Shown: one piece after another, positions 16,201 to 24,140 of the stretch | Layout: each line of letters starts with the position of its first letter | Numbering within the stretch: position 1 is the stretch's first letter | Assembly: GCA_965249895.1 (NCBI GenBank) | Contig: CBDFNC010000003.1 | Coordinates: forward strand, 722,273 to 786,272 | From: CBDFNC01 sp965249895 | GTDB lineage: Bacteria > Pseudomonadota > Gammaproteobacteria > Enterobacterales > CBDFNC01 | Reading direction: 5' to 3' | DNA: 64,000 nt | The notes under the pieces: generated by a model | The model's database searches: none | What the model was told of the DNA's origin: nothing | The model's input: the letters and a program-made list of their open reading frames with translations, nothing else | Program-made: the position numbers and the translations under genes

Positions 16201-17850
16201 GGAATCCCTGGCCAGGGCTTTGTTTTCCATGGCTTCTTTGGCAAAAGAGGCCAGGTTCCCTATGGCGTTGTCATATAAGGTGTCAAAGATAAGAATGTTA
16301 CGGCATTCCTGAATAAAGTCGTCCCGCAACTCTTTATTGCAGATAACGTCTACAACCGTCAGCTCGTTAAGTTCAGGAAAGTCTTCGGTGACCGGGTTAG
16401 CGTCGCGGTTTTCCAGGAAGCGGACCAGGGCGCGGAAGTTGTTGGCCGCACTGCTTTTCCAGCGGTTATAAAGGGACAGGCTGAGATTAAACAGCAATGC
16501 CTGTTTGGCTTTATCGTAATTTTCCTGTGGTTCACCCAGGATTAATTTAGTCAGTACGTTACGTTCGGTACCAACATCTTCACGTTTAGCCGCAAAGTTT
16601 TTCCAGTCTTTGTTTAATTGATCGTCGTAAACCAGCTTATCTGGTGCTTCCAGCCAGGTTTCGAAGATACGTTTTCTGTCGGCCTTAATACGGGCCTTTA
16701 GATCACCTTCTGGCACAGTCAGCTTGGACAGGCGTCCATACTGGCCTTCAGTAATTGAGTGGATACGCGAACGCAATGTCAGGTAACGCATATACCGGTA
16801 ACAAACACCAAAAGCATTGTTATGTACCGTAGGGCTATTGGCTTTCATCAGCTCTGACGCGTCTTCAACGGCTTTCAATCGCTTAGATGGTGCCAGGTAA
16901 CGAGCCAGACTCCTGTGGTAGTGCTCCATAATATCCGGATATTTACGGACAAATTCGATGGATGCACTTTCAATGGACAAGATGCTGGAGACAATGGCTT
17001 TTTGCAGGTTACGTTGTTTTTCGTCCTGATCCACCGGGGAGTAATCAACGATGCCATCAATACAACCCAAGGTATACAGCTCTTCAGGGGATACGCCGAC
17101 AGATTGGGCGCATTCCTGCCAGGAAAGGTTATATTTGCGGGCAATACTCTGCAAACCTTTTGGCTGAATGGTATTAAAGATCCCGTCGCGTACGGATAAC
17201 AGGATGTTAGCGGTTGCCAGTGGAATAGCGCCACCGGAATAACCCACACCGACAATAATGCCTACAGTAGGGACATCGACATTGGCGCTTTCCGCAATCA
17301 TTTGTGAGATGCTGTGAGCCTGGTTACCACTGTTAGCTTCTTCACCAGCGTCGGCTCCCGGGGTATCGATAAGGTACACGATCGGTAAGGCGAGTTCGGA
17401 AAATTTACGGATAGCCTGGCTGGCTTCCTTGTGATGCTCCGGCATCCAGGCACCATTATTGGTGCTTCTTTCCTGGGCGATAATACCTACGCGGCGGTTG
17501 ATACCGCCAAAATCCATTTCCATTTCAGCTAAATACAGAGGACCTTGGCTGGCTTCTGTAATCACTTTGCCATTAAAGCCTGAAATAATGTCTTTTGCAC
17601 CCGGTCGTTTGTTGTCTTCTGCCGGTTGTACTGTGCGGGCAATGTAAGCATCCACATCAAGGGACTTGATGGTATTCAGGTTTGTCTGAATGGTGTCGTC
17701 ATCGATCAGACCATCTAACTGCTCAGTGATTGAAGGCAGACTCTTGTCTGGAAAAAGTGAGAAGTCTTTTGCTAGATGTTCTGCTTGGATAAATAGCGGG
17801 TCGGTGCTTTTATTTATCTCAAGGTATGAAGGTGTCTGCTTGCCAGCCAT
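13282..17850 (-). CDS. Single-chain acyl-CoA carboxylase (carboxyltransferase-biotin carboxylase-BCCP fusion)
   Basis: A 1522-residue multidomain biotin enzyme. Residues ~90-330 resemble AccA-type carboxyltransferase (IVGVGYSGGAIPLATAN, FNTIQPKGLQSIARK). Residues ~330-720 form a helical, unassigned region. Residues ~720-920 resemble the AccD half (VCFISSGGMQTKEGAAALFSM, FGYGDCTGGAQASFVTHP). Residues ~965-1415 are biotin carboxylase (LHPGIGFLSESP, KAVNGGGGKGIQVV, MEMNTRLQVEHPVTE). The last ~80 residues are a biotinyl domain with LMEAMKMFSQV, whose EAMKM lysine is biotinylated. All three activities of acetyl-CoA carboxylase are on one chain, in the order CT-BC-BCCP. It is likely a malonyl-CoA or related producer; substrate not shown. 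A LysR regulator is divergent to it. Confidence 0.85.
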   Translation of the reverse strand: MAGKQTPSYLEINKSTDPLFIQAEHLAKDFSLFPDKSLPSITEQLDGLIDDDTIQTNLNTIKSLDVDAYIARTVQPAEDNKRPGAKDIISGFNGKVITEASQGPLYLAEMEMDFGGINRRVGIIAQERSTNNGAWMPEHHKEASQAIRKFSELALPIVYLIDTPGADAGEEANSGNQAHSISQMIAESANVDVPTVGIIVGVGYSGGAIPLATANILLSVRDGIFNTIQPKGLQSIARKYNLSWQECAQSVGVSPEELYTLGCIDGIVDYSPVDQDEKQRNLQKAIVSSILSIESASIEFVRKYPDIMEHYHRSLARYLAPSKRLKAVEDASELMKANSPTVHNNAFGVCYRYMRYLTLRSRIHSITEGQYGRLSKLTVPEGDLKARIKADRKRIFETWLEAPDKLVYDDQLNKDWKNFAAKREDVGTERNVLTKLILGEPQENYDKAKQALLFNLSLSLYNRWKSSAANNFRALVRFLENRDANPVTEDFPELNELTVVDVICNKELRDDFIQECRNILIFDTLYDNAIGNLASFAKEAMENKALARDSVSKLLHQSLEAALEKVKSDDTDALKIAFNVWLKFFLDQSHRGDLLSKVEQWKSIGFPQLNDSLFVVLTYFFERLLPEYYSTEDDKESYKGAINPMRIGRRKDFWNRLTMGYRDLLIQGLLRTEKRKNNKGYEQIIERFFGGFIETNDDALSANLLDFPGYRLSIEDALDKGIKPSGLVTGLANFKLAEGKTQRVGLAVSNTAFQAGAFDMASAEKFCSLLVECANQHLPVVCFISSGGMQTKEGAAALFSMAVVNDRITRFVRDNELPVVIFGYGDCTGGAQASFVTHPLVQTYYLSGTNMPFAGQMVVPAYLPSTSTLSNYLSNTPGAMTGLVRNPFSDDLDIKLKEIDAAMPMPTFTIDEVINRALSGFVPNANATTSEIKQIDPTDLMKPVKRTLIHARGCTAVKLIRKAQESNIEVVLVASDPDMNSVPADMLKSNDKLVCLGGNTSDESYLNAYSVLRVAEYEQVDSLHPGIGFLSESPQFASLCVNNGINFIGPSSHSMSTMGNKSNAIKTAQDNQVPVVPGSHGILSSAEQAEDIAETIGYPVLLKAVNGGGGKGIQVVKRAEDMYEHYHNIAAEARAAFGNGDLYLEKYVTSLRHIEVQLLRDKFSNTKILGLRDCSVQRNNQKVVEESGSTMLPKQLEDKVYAYTAAIAEAVNYFGAGTVEFIYDLDANDVYFMEMNTRLQVEHPVTEATSGIDIVKTQYEIASGGNIEQMEPIKQGYAIEVRVTAEKAAIDANGIMQLLPNPGKVIECVIPERDDVEIMSMIDTGKEVSPYYDSLVAQIIMRGESREDVVSKLYDYLDSVVIRGIATNIPLLKRILKDQTFNDGVYDTNYLPKFMAELDQETMIEEMEAAATSGAGVETESLKVDGSNELKVIAQSSGIFYTSASPNDPNFVKEGDVVTTDQTLGLMEAMKMFSQVTLGGFNRKGAELYQTDCNYRIERIMNSSGQQVSSGDLLYIISPVEG

Positions 17851-17938
17851 ACAGTTTCCCTATTGTTGATCTTTAGATATAAGGGTCATAATCTACAGCT
17901 TTAGTTTCTGTGATACTATCCGCGGGTGTTAAACAGTA

Positions 17939-17956
17939 TGTTCCATATTTGGAACA
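17939..17956. promoter_or_regulatory. Palindromic operator candidate upstream of the LysR gene
   Basis: TGTTCCATATTTGGAACA: arms TGTTCCA and TGGAACA around TATT, containing a T-N11-A LysR-type core. It lies 12 bp before the GTG start of the LysR gene in the region shared with the carboxylase gene. Confidence 0.6.
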
Positions 17957-17968
17957 GCAGGAAAATGT

Positions 17969-18877
17969 GTGTCCGACTTAAATGGAATGACCATTTTTGC
18001 CAAGGTGGTGGAGGCAAAAAGTTACTCCCAGGCTGCCCGTGAAACTGGCTTGCCAAAATCCACTATCAGCAGAAAAATCTCTCAGTTAGAAGAGCAGCTG
18101 GGTGTTCGTTTATTACAAAGAAATACCCGGGGTTTAAGCCTGACCCATATTGGCGCCCTGTTTTACCAGCATTGCGCCAATATTGTCAAAGAAGTGGAGC
18201 AGGCCAAGGCAACCATAGAAAATACCCATCAGGATGTTTCCGGTACCTTACGTATAGCCTTGCCTGTGTCTTTTAACCAGGATGCCATGGCCAGCTTGTC
18301 CAGTGGTTTCTTGCGAGTATTTCCTAAAGTCGATCTGGATATACAGTTTACCGATGCCGAAGTTGGCCTGATAGGTGAAGGTTACGATATTGCCATTAAG
18401 TACGGCCCATTGGAGCCATCTGATCTCATTGCCCGTTTATTAATTGAACGCCAGCCGGTGTTGGTGGCCAGCGCTAATTACCTGAATGCTCACGGCATGC
18501 CAAATGCGCCTGCTGAACTGAGTCAACATCAGGGCTTATTATTAGGTACGCCCAGATCCACGCCCATCTGGCCCCTGGGAGTCGGTGGCGAGAAAACCAT
18601 GGTGCAGTTTGAGCGCAAAGTCAGGGTGAACAGCAATACTGTGATCAAGCAAATGGCAAAGTCGGGTGTGGGTATCGCCATGCTCACGGCATCGATCTGT
18701 CAGGAGGAACTGGTCAGCGGTGAATTGGTGCAAGTGCTATCAGGCTGGCCTATCGAGCCGATTAAGGTATACGGGGTTTATTCCAGTCGACGACAACTGG
18801 CTACTAAGATCACCTGTTTTCTTGACTTTTTTTCCCAACATTTTATCAATCACGAATCTCTGCAAATGGCCTCATAA
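17969..18877 (+). CDS. LysR-family transcriptional regulator
   Basis: A 302-residue regulator. Residues 1-62 form the winged helix-turn-helix (MTIFAKVVEAKSYSQAAR, TGLPKSTISRKISQLEEQLGVRLLQRNTRGL), followed by a linker helix and a LysR substrate-binding domain (SGTLRIALP-like start, IGEGYDIAIKYGPL). The N-terminus is the CrgA/AaeR-like subtype. It starts at GTG 17969 with AGGAAA as the ribosome-binding site. Being divergent from the 1522-residue carboxylase gene with a palindrome between them, it probably controls that gene and itself. The effector is unknown. Confidence 0.88.
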   Translation: MSDLNGMTIFAKVVEAKSYSQAARETGLPKSTISRKISQLEEQLGVRLLQRNTRGLSLTHIGALFYQHCANIVKEVEQAKATIENTHQDVSGTLRIALPVSFNQDAMASLSSGFLRVFPKVDLDIQFTDAEVGLIGEGYDIAIKYGPLEPSDLIARLLIERQPVLVASANYLNAHGMPNAPAELSQHQGLLLGTPRSTPIWPLGVGGEKTMVQFERKVRVNSNTVIKQMAKSGVGIAMLTASICQEELVSGELVQVLSGWPIEPIKVYGVYSSRRQLATKITCFLDFFSQHFINHESLQMAS

Positions 18878-18925
18878 TCTGGCAGCCGAGAACGCGCACT
18901 TTTGGTTACGGTCAGAAAGGTCAAA

Positions 18926-19702
18926 TTACATTTGTTTAAACAGGCTCTGGAAACTACGGCTCACTGCCAGCGGCCGGCTCACACCATTCATATGAACCTG
19001 CATCTTGCCGGAAAAATCTTTGTTCACATGCTTTATGGCGGAAACGTTTACTATGCTGCTGCGATGAATTTGCCAGAAATTTTGTGGATCCAACTGTTGG
19101 ACCAGTTCTTTTATGGGGGTGCGGATCACAAACTCGCCTTCCTGAGTGATGGCTGTTGTGTACTTGTCTTCAGCGTGGAAGCAGACCACATCGGAGATAG
19201 GCACAATATGAATATTGTCTTTTCTGCTGGCCTTTAACCACTCCAGGTAATTGATATTGTCGCCCTGCAAGCGACTAATCAAATTTTGCAGGCTTTCATT
19301 ACCACTTTGAACTGGGTTGTTGTCATTAACCAACTGGCTCTTCAGCCTTGTTATGGCTTTCATTAACCTGGTTTCGGAGATTGGCTTCAGTAAATAATCT
19401 ACCGCCTCCTGTTCAAAAGCGTCAACCGCGTATTGGTCGTAGGCTGTGGTGAATACGATAAGCGGTGGATCACCTTGCTCCATTAATTTTTTTGCCACCT
19501 GAATACCATCGATACCAGGCATGCGGATATCAAGGAATACCACACTGGGTTGTTTTTCCGCTATTTGCTCCAGGGCCTTTTTACCGTCACCGGCGCTTCC
19601 TACAATCGTAAGCTCTGGCCATAGATCCGCCAGTAATCTGTCCAGGTAAATTCTAAGTAGGGGCTCATCATCCACTATGATTGCGGATATATCATTATTC
19701 AT
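18926..19702 (-). CDS. LytTR-family response regulator
   Basis: A 258-residue regulator. The N-terminal receiver domain has IIVDDEPLLR (acidic pair), VVFLDIRMPGIDG (phospho-acceptor Asp), VFTTAYDQYAVDAF and YLLKPI (conserved Lys). Residues ~150-258 form a LytTR DNA-binding domain (VVCFHAEDKYTTAIT, FWQIHRSSIVNVSAI, RPLAVSR). Its gene overlaps the sensor kinase gene by 4 bp, so they form a co-translated two-component pair. The signal and targets are not evident from the neighbours. Confidence 0.92.
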   Translation of the reverse strand: MNNDISAIIVDDEPLLRIYLDRLLADLWPELTIVGSAGDGKKALEQIAEKQPSVVFLDIRMPGIDGIQVAKKLMEQGDPPLIVFTTAYDQYAVDAFEQEAVDYLLKPISETRLMKAITRLKSQLVNDNNPVQSGNESLQNLISRLQGDNINYLEWLKASRKDNIHIVPISDVVCFHAEDKYTTAITQEGEFVIRTPIKELVQQLDPQNFWQIHRSSIVNVSAIKHVNKDFSGKMQVHMNGVSRPLAVSRSFQSLFKQM

Positions 19703-20877
19703 AAGGGAAATTCCATCTCAACTGTTACGCCACCGCTACTGTTTTCCAGGATATTTAGCTGGCTATCCAGCCCAAATAAGGTATGGAATCGCTGACGAAT
19801 ATTTATCAGACCTAAACCAGCATCGGCTTCCTGATGAAAACCAATTCCTGAATTTTTGATAATGACATTAAGCCTATTTTCTGCTGGTTTACATAAATAC
19901 ACCTCAACCTTGCCGCCAGTTTCCGCAGGTTCAATACCATATTTAATGGCGTTTTCAACCAGGGGTTGCAGTAACAAAGGCGGGATCAAAGTGCTACTCT
20001 CTACTTCTTCCGCTATTTTTACACTGTATTCCAACCGCTCCCCTAAGCGGAATTTGTGGATAGCCAGGTATGAGCGGATAAATTCCATTTCGTCCTTAAT
20101 TGTTACCTGAGTATTTTTTGACCCTTTCAGACTTTGCCTTAACATCCGGGTGAGAAGCTCCAGCAATTCGATGGCCTTTTTTTCATCGGTGAGTATCATC
20201 GCTTGTAAGTTGGCTAACGTGTTAAACAAAAAATGTGGCTCAACCTGATTTTTTAATACTTGTAATTGGCTGACCAGTAATAATTTATCCTGTTGGGACT
20301 GCTGCAGTTGCTTTTCCTGTACTCTTTCTTTCGCTTTCAGCTTATTTTCCCGGGAATAAAAATAATAGATCAGGCAGGCGGCCGTCAGGAGCATAACAAA
20401 CAAAAGTCTGATGGTTGAGATTGCCGTCATGTCAAGTTGGCCATTTCCTATTGATTCAGCTATCAAGATACCCAGTAGAATGCCACCGGATGCGGTTGGT
20501 AACCAGAATAATATTTGTTTTTTGCTGTTGTTTAACTCAAGTCGCCGAAATTCCACCACATAAAGCAATACTAAGATAATGAAACCAACATAGTTGGCGG
20601 AGGCCAGAGTGCTCGAGAGGTGAGTAGTGATACCTGTGCTGTACGCAAGGACCGATAGTGAGCTACAGAAAATGAAGGTCAGCGTGGCTTCGAAGTAAAG
20701 AGTTTTGGAGTTTATTGCCCTGGTGCTTGGATGAAATCGGTTCATCGAAAGTCCGTATTTAGTTCTTATCAGCTGGGTTGTCTTATTGTTTTTATTCACC
20801 GGGCTGCAAAATTTATAAGAATGATCTGCGATAAGCTGCTGGGCCAAAGTGGCCAAAAAAAGAGCCACCACTAGCAT
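19699..20877 (-). CDS. LytS/YehU-type sensor histidine kinase
   Basis: A 392-residue membrane kinase partnered with the LytTR regulator. Four hydrophobic segments lie between residues ~60 and 175, then a coiled-coil linker (KAKERVQEKQLQQSQQDKLLL). The His_kinase motif VEPHFLFNTLANLQAMI carries the phospho-accepting His, and a GHKL ATPase follows (PPLLLQPLVENAIKYG, GLGLINIRQRF). The start is uncertain: the ATG at 20877 has a weak AAGG in front, while the ATG at 20745 gives a 348-residue protein beginning MNRFHPS. No dedicated sensory domain is visible beyond the membrane part. Confidence 0.85.
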   Translation of the reverse strand: MLVVALFLATLAQQLIADHSYKFCSPVNKNNKTTQLIRTKYGLSMNRFHPSTRAINSKTLYFEATLTFIFCSSLSVLAYSTGITTHLSSTLASANYVGFIILVLLYVVEFRRLELNNSKKQILFWLPTASGGILLGILIAESIGNGQLDMTAISTIRLLFVMLLTAACLIYYFYSRENKLKAKERVQEKQLQQSQQDKLLLVSQLQVLKNQVEPHFLFNTLANLQAMILTDEKKAIELLELLTRMLRQSLKGSKNTQVTIKDEMEFIRSYLAIHKFRLGERLEYSVKIAEEVESSTLIPPLLLQPLVENAIKYGIEPAETGGKVEVYLCKPAENRLNVIIKNSGIGFHQEADAGLGLINIRQRFHTLFGLDSQLNILENSSGGVTVEMEFPL

Positions 20878-20879
20878 GG

Positions 20880-21183
20880 GCCTTATCCAGTGATGGCTGT
20901 TACCTATTCAAAGCACGACTAAAATTAAGGGAAGTGCGCCGTCAGGCATACAAAAACAGTGTTATCGTAGACAAAACTTGTTTACGGAGTCTAGGTTACT
21001 AGAACGGCTGAAGCGGAATAGACTTATGCGATAAATTGAGCTTATTGGCGATAAATGGTTTTATCCCGAGATAGGTGTTTGATGCTTGCTGTTAGTCGGT
21101 AAGATGCAAGCTCACAATAAACTTATAATAATATTATCAATAATATCAATGTTCTATAAATTGCTGTGTTTATTAGCAAAGGG
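20880..21183. other. Intergenic stretch
   Basis: About 300 bp upstream of the kinase gene and downstream of a small minus-strand ORF. AT-rich towards 21120-21180; no ORF or RNA gene recognised. The kinase-regulator promoter should lie in its left part. Confidence 0.35.
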
Positions 21184-21399
21184 TTAAATACCTTCCTTCA
21201 TTTCACGAACCTCTTTATGGATGCTTTCAGCATTCCAATAGAATTCGAACCAAGGCTCTTCTGTCCATTCTGCGCGAGGAAAGCGAATGCTAATACTATT
21301 ATCCGAAAATTTATAGAGGGAGGCTTGGACTTCCATATCACTCAGGATTAGTAACAGAATTAATCCAAAAAGTGGATATATAATCAATAGCTTAAACAT
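21184..21399 (-). CDS. Small exported hypothetical protein
   Basis: A 71-residue ORF with a hydrophobic N-terminus (MFKLLIIYPLFGLILLLIL) that could be a signal peptide or a single membrane anchor, then ~45 polar residues rich in Glu and aromatic residues. I recognise no family. It is oriented with the PAP2 gene and lies 55 bp beyond it. Coding status is moderate because nothing else supports it. Confidence 0.4.
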   Translation of the reverse strand: MFKLLIIYPLFGLILLLILSDMEVQASLYKFSDNSISIRFPRAEWTEEPWFEFYWNAESIHKEVREMKEGI

Positions 21400-21454
21400 G
21401 GGCGTCCTTGAATTTGTTCGATACTAGAAGTTTACCTTCGGCGATGCTGAAACT

Positions 21455-22084
21455 CTATCTCGGCCACTTGGTAATTAGATGTCTGTGGTAAATCCAGTAA
21501 CTTAAACAAGCGCAATAGAAGCCCAGCAGACTACCGGCTAAAATATCGCTCAGATAGTGATAATTCATTAGTATCAGGCCTGACGTAACCAGGGCTGTTA
21601 ATAGTGTACAAATCGGTCGACTCTGCGGCCAGAGTTTCCAGGCTAACCCTAGAATAGCAAAGGTCAGCAAGGCGTGTCCGGACGGGAAGCTTTGATAGGC
21701 CAGGCCGCCATTAAAAGGGTCAAAGGTATCTATGCCATTTTGTAACCAGGAAGGGTTGTTGTTCACCCAGGTGTCTGGCCAGGTCCGGCCAATCGATATC
21801 TTGCCGAGGTAACGAATGATTAACCCTGTGGTTAGGCTGCTCACAAACGCCAGGGCAATGGCAAAGCTATGCTTTTGACCGTGCCGGAATTTGTATAAGG
21901 CATAGATAAAGTAAATAACGACCCCAGCCTGCAGTAGTGGTGTGATGTGAGAAAAATAGCTAAACAAGGAGTGGCTAACATTAAGTTCGGCTACCAGCTC
22001 TACTATGGGGTGGTCCAGGTAACAATAGCTAATAAAAATGAGAGCGCTGGTGAACAAGCCATATAAGCTGAGTTTGAGAATCAT
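21455..22084 (-). CDS. PAP2-family membrane phosphatase
   Basis: A 209-residue protein with about five to six membrane helices. The acid phosphatase signature is visible: K-x6-R-P-like KISIGRTWPDTW (C1), YQSFPSGHALLTF (C2, P-S-G-H) and NYHYLSDILAGSLLG (C3, S-R/Y-x5-H-x3-D type with His and Asp). Such enzymes dephosphorylate lipid phosphates such as undecaprenyl pyrophosphate or phosphatidic acid on the periplasmic side. The exact substrate is not determined. It is divergent from the SirB-like gene. Confidence 0.85.
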   Translation of the reverse strand: MILKLSLYGLFTSALIFISYCYLDHPIVELVAELNVSHSLFSYFSHITPLLQAGVVIYFIYALYKFRHGQKHSFAIALAFVSSLTTGLIIRYLGKISIGRTWPDTWVNNNPSWLQNGIDTFDPFNGGLAYQSFPSGHALLTFAILGLAWKLWPQSRPICTLLTALVTSGLILMNYHYLSDILAGSLLGFYCACLSYWIYHRHLITKWPR

Positions 22085-22131
22085 GTATAATTTATTTCCT
22101 TGATAGAAGCTTATTGCTGGGTGGAATTAAA

Positions 22132-22515
22132 ATGGATTATTTATTGGTCAAAAAACTGCATATGAGCTTCGCTGCTATCAGTCTGGCCCTGTTTATCTTC
22201 AGGTCTTGGTTGTCAGTGGCAGAAAGTGCCATGTTAAAACAGAAGTGGCTGCGTATACTACCTCACTTAAACGATACCTTGCTGCTTAGCTGCGCCATCT
22301 ATCTTTGTTACTTGTTGGCTATCTGGCCTTTCACAACAGCTTGGTTAACCGCCAAATTTCTCGCTTTACTCGTGTATATCGCCCTTGGCACTATGGCTAT
22401 TAAGTGGGCGAAGACAACCGCTGCCAGGTTAATATACGCCTTGTCCGCAATTTCGGTTTTTATCTATATGCTGGGTGTGGCTATCAGGCACCACCCATAC
22501 TCTTGGTTTATTTAA
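22132..22515 (+). CDS. SirB-family membrane protein
   Basis: A 127-residue protein with four membrane helices (LHMSFAAISLALFIFRSWL, LPHLNDTLLLSCAIYL, LLVYIALGTMAIKWAK, LSAISVFIYMLGVAI), matching SirB2-type proteins with conserved His residues (KKLHM, PHLND). The ATG at 22132 is preferred because GGTGGA lies just before it; six more in-frame codons lie upstream. SirB proteins have no firmly known function. The next gene begins 9 bp later. Confidence 0.8.
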   Translation: MDYLLVKKLHMSFAAISLALFIFRSWLSVAESAMLKQKWLRILPHLNDTLLLSCAIYLCYLLAIWPFTTAWLTAKFLALLVYIALGTMAIKWAKTTAARLIYALSAISVFIYMLGVAIRHHPYSWFI

Positions 22516-22524
22516 GGCGTCAAC

Positions 22525-22755
22525 ATGGAAAATGAATTTAAGCTGCCCTTCTTGAGAGTTTTGTGGAAGCTTCTGGTGTTGGCGATGTTTCCGGTTATTC
22601 TAATCGTCTATTGTAAGCTGTGGGGTTTTTCTTTTGCCACTGTAGATCAGGGGACTAACTATCATAAGTGGGTAATTTTTTGCCTTTATACCCTAGTCGT
22701 TTTGTTATGGTGCTGGCTTAATCCAAGAGTCAACCGGCTATTAAGTCGTGGTTAA
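22525..22755 (+). CDS. Small two-helix membrane protein
   Basis: A 76-residue ORF with two hydrophobic helices (VLWKLLVLAMFPVILIVYC and WVIFCLYTLVVLLWCWL) and a basic C-terminus. It begins 9 bp after the SirB-like gene and ends 41 bp before rmuC, all in the same direction, which supports a real gene in a short operon. I recognise no family. Confidence 0.6.
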   Translation: MENEFKLPFLRVLWKLLVLAMFPVILIVYCKLWGFSFATVDQGTNYHKWVIFCLYTLVVLLWCWLNPRVNRLLSRG

Positions 22756-22796
22756 ACGCTAGAAAACCTTGTTCTCATTTCACTATAAGAAAAACC

Positions 22797-24140
22797 ATGG
22801 AAAACCTTCACTTTAGCTTTTGGGTTCTGGCCGGCCTGTTGTCCGGTTTTTTGCTGGCATCGTTACTTTATTCTGCCAGACGTAACGGCCTGCTGACAGA
22901 AATCTCCGAACTTGAAAAAAATGCGGCACTTGTTCAGCAACAGCTGGGGTATGAGCTGGATAAAGCAAAACAGACCCGGGTGGTCCAGGCCGAGCAACAG
23001 GTGAAGATTGACAGTCTGCAGAATCACATAGTCAAACTTACCGCAAGACTAAGGGAGAACGAGGTCAGGCTGCAAAGTGAACGGCAAAGAGGAGAGGAAA
23101 GGCTGCAGCAACAGCAGGATTCGGAAACCAGGCTGTTGGCCCAGTTCGAAAGCTTGTCCCATAAAATTTATGAAGAAAAAGCCAATAGCTTTAAGTCCCT
23201 CAACAAAGACAGCCTGGATAACCTGATTTCTCCCCTGAGAGAGCAAATTGACGGTTTCAGTCGTCAGGTGCGAGAAAGTTATACCAATGAGGGAAAAGAA
23301 CGATTTAGTCTGAAAGTGGAAATTGAGCGATTAGCTGGATTAAATCAGCAGATGACAGAGGAAGCAGCCAAGCTTTCCAGCGCCCTGAAAGGTGACAATA
23401 AGCAGCAAGGTAATTGGGGAGAGGTGATACTGCAAAAAATCCTCGAGGATTCCGGATTAAGGGAAGGCTTGGAATACGAGACCCAAGTAAGCCTTAAGGA
23501 CGAAAGTGGCAGGCGCTTTCAGCCTGATGTGATAGTTCATTTACCTAAAGACAAAGATATTGTTATTGATTCCAAGGTGTCTCTTACCGCGTTCGAGCGT
23601 TACTTTAACGCCGGTGATGAGCAGGAAAAGCAAAAGGCCCTTAACGACCACCTGATTTCTCTTAGAGGTCATATTAAGGGACTGGGCCGCAAGGATTATC
23701 ATAAATTAAAGGGGGTCCGCACCCTGGATTATGTGTTGTTGTTTGTTGCTGTAGAGCCTGCTTTTTTATTGGCCATTGAAGCGGACCCCTCTCTGGTGAA
23801 ACTGGCCCTCGAACACAACATACTGCTTGCCAGTCCCAGTAATTTAATGATCGCGCTGCGTACTATAGATAATTTATGGCGTTACGAACGACAGGAGGCA
23901 AATTCCCGGCTGATTGCCGAGCAAGCGAGTAAGGTGTATGAAAAACTCAGATTATTTAGTGAAGACTTGCTGGACGTCGGGGTTGGGCTAGACAAGGCTC
24001 AGCACAGCTATGACAAAGCGGTGAAGAAGTTTTCTCAAGGCCGGGGGAATCTCATTCGTCAGGCAGAGCAGTTTCGTCAATTAGGTATTGAGGTTAACAA
24101 ACCTATACCCTCCGAATTGATCAGTCCCGAGCTGGATTAG
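22797..24140 (+). CDS. rmuC: DNA recombination protein RmuC
   Basis: A 447-residue protein with an N-terminal membrane anchor (FWVLAGLLSGFLLASLLY), a long coiled coil (residues ~30-200) and the RmuC nuclease-like core: GDNKQQGNWGEVILQKILEDSGLREG, FQPDVIVHLPKDKDIVIDSKVSL, LLFVAVEPAFLLAI and LMIALRTIDNLWRYERQ. RmuC limits DNA inversions and acts on DNA at the membrane. The last ~19 codons are duplicated downstream as a tandem array, so the present C-terminus (IEVNKPIPSELISPELD) is probably a replacement of the original one. Confidence 0.92.
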   Translation: MENLHFSFWVLAGLLSGFLLASLLYSARRNGLLTEISELEKNAALVQQQLGYELDKAKQTRVVQAEQQVKIDSLQNHIVKLTARLRENEVRLQSERQRGEERLQQQQDSETRLLAQFESLSHKIYEEKANSFKSLNKDSLDNLISPLREQIDGFSRQVRESYTNEGKERFSLKVEIERLAGLNQQMTEEAAKLSSALKGDNKQQGNWGEVILQKILEDSGLREGLEYETQVSLKDESGRRFQPDVIVHLPKDKDIVIDSKVSLTAFERYFNAGDEQEKQKALNDHLISLRGHIKGLGRKDYHKLKGVRTLDYVLLFVAVEPAFLLAIEADPSLVKLALEHNILLASPSNLMIALRTIDNLWRYERQEANSRLIAEQASKVYEKLRLFSEDLLDVGVGLDKAQHSYDKAVKKFSQGRGNLIRQAEQFRQLGIEVNKPIPSELISPELD

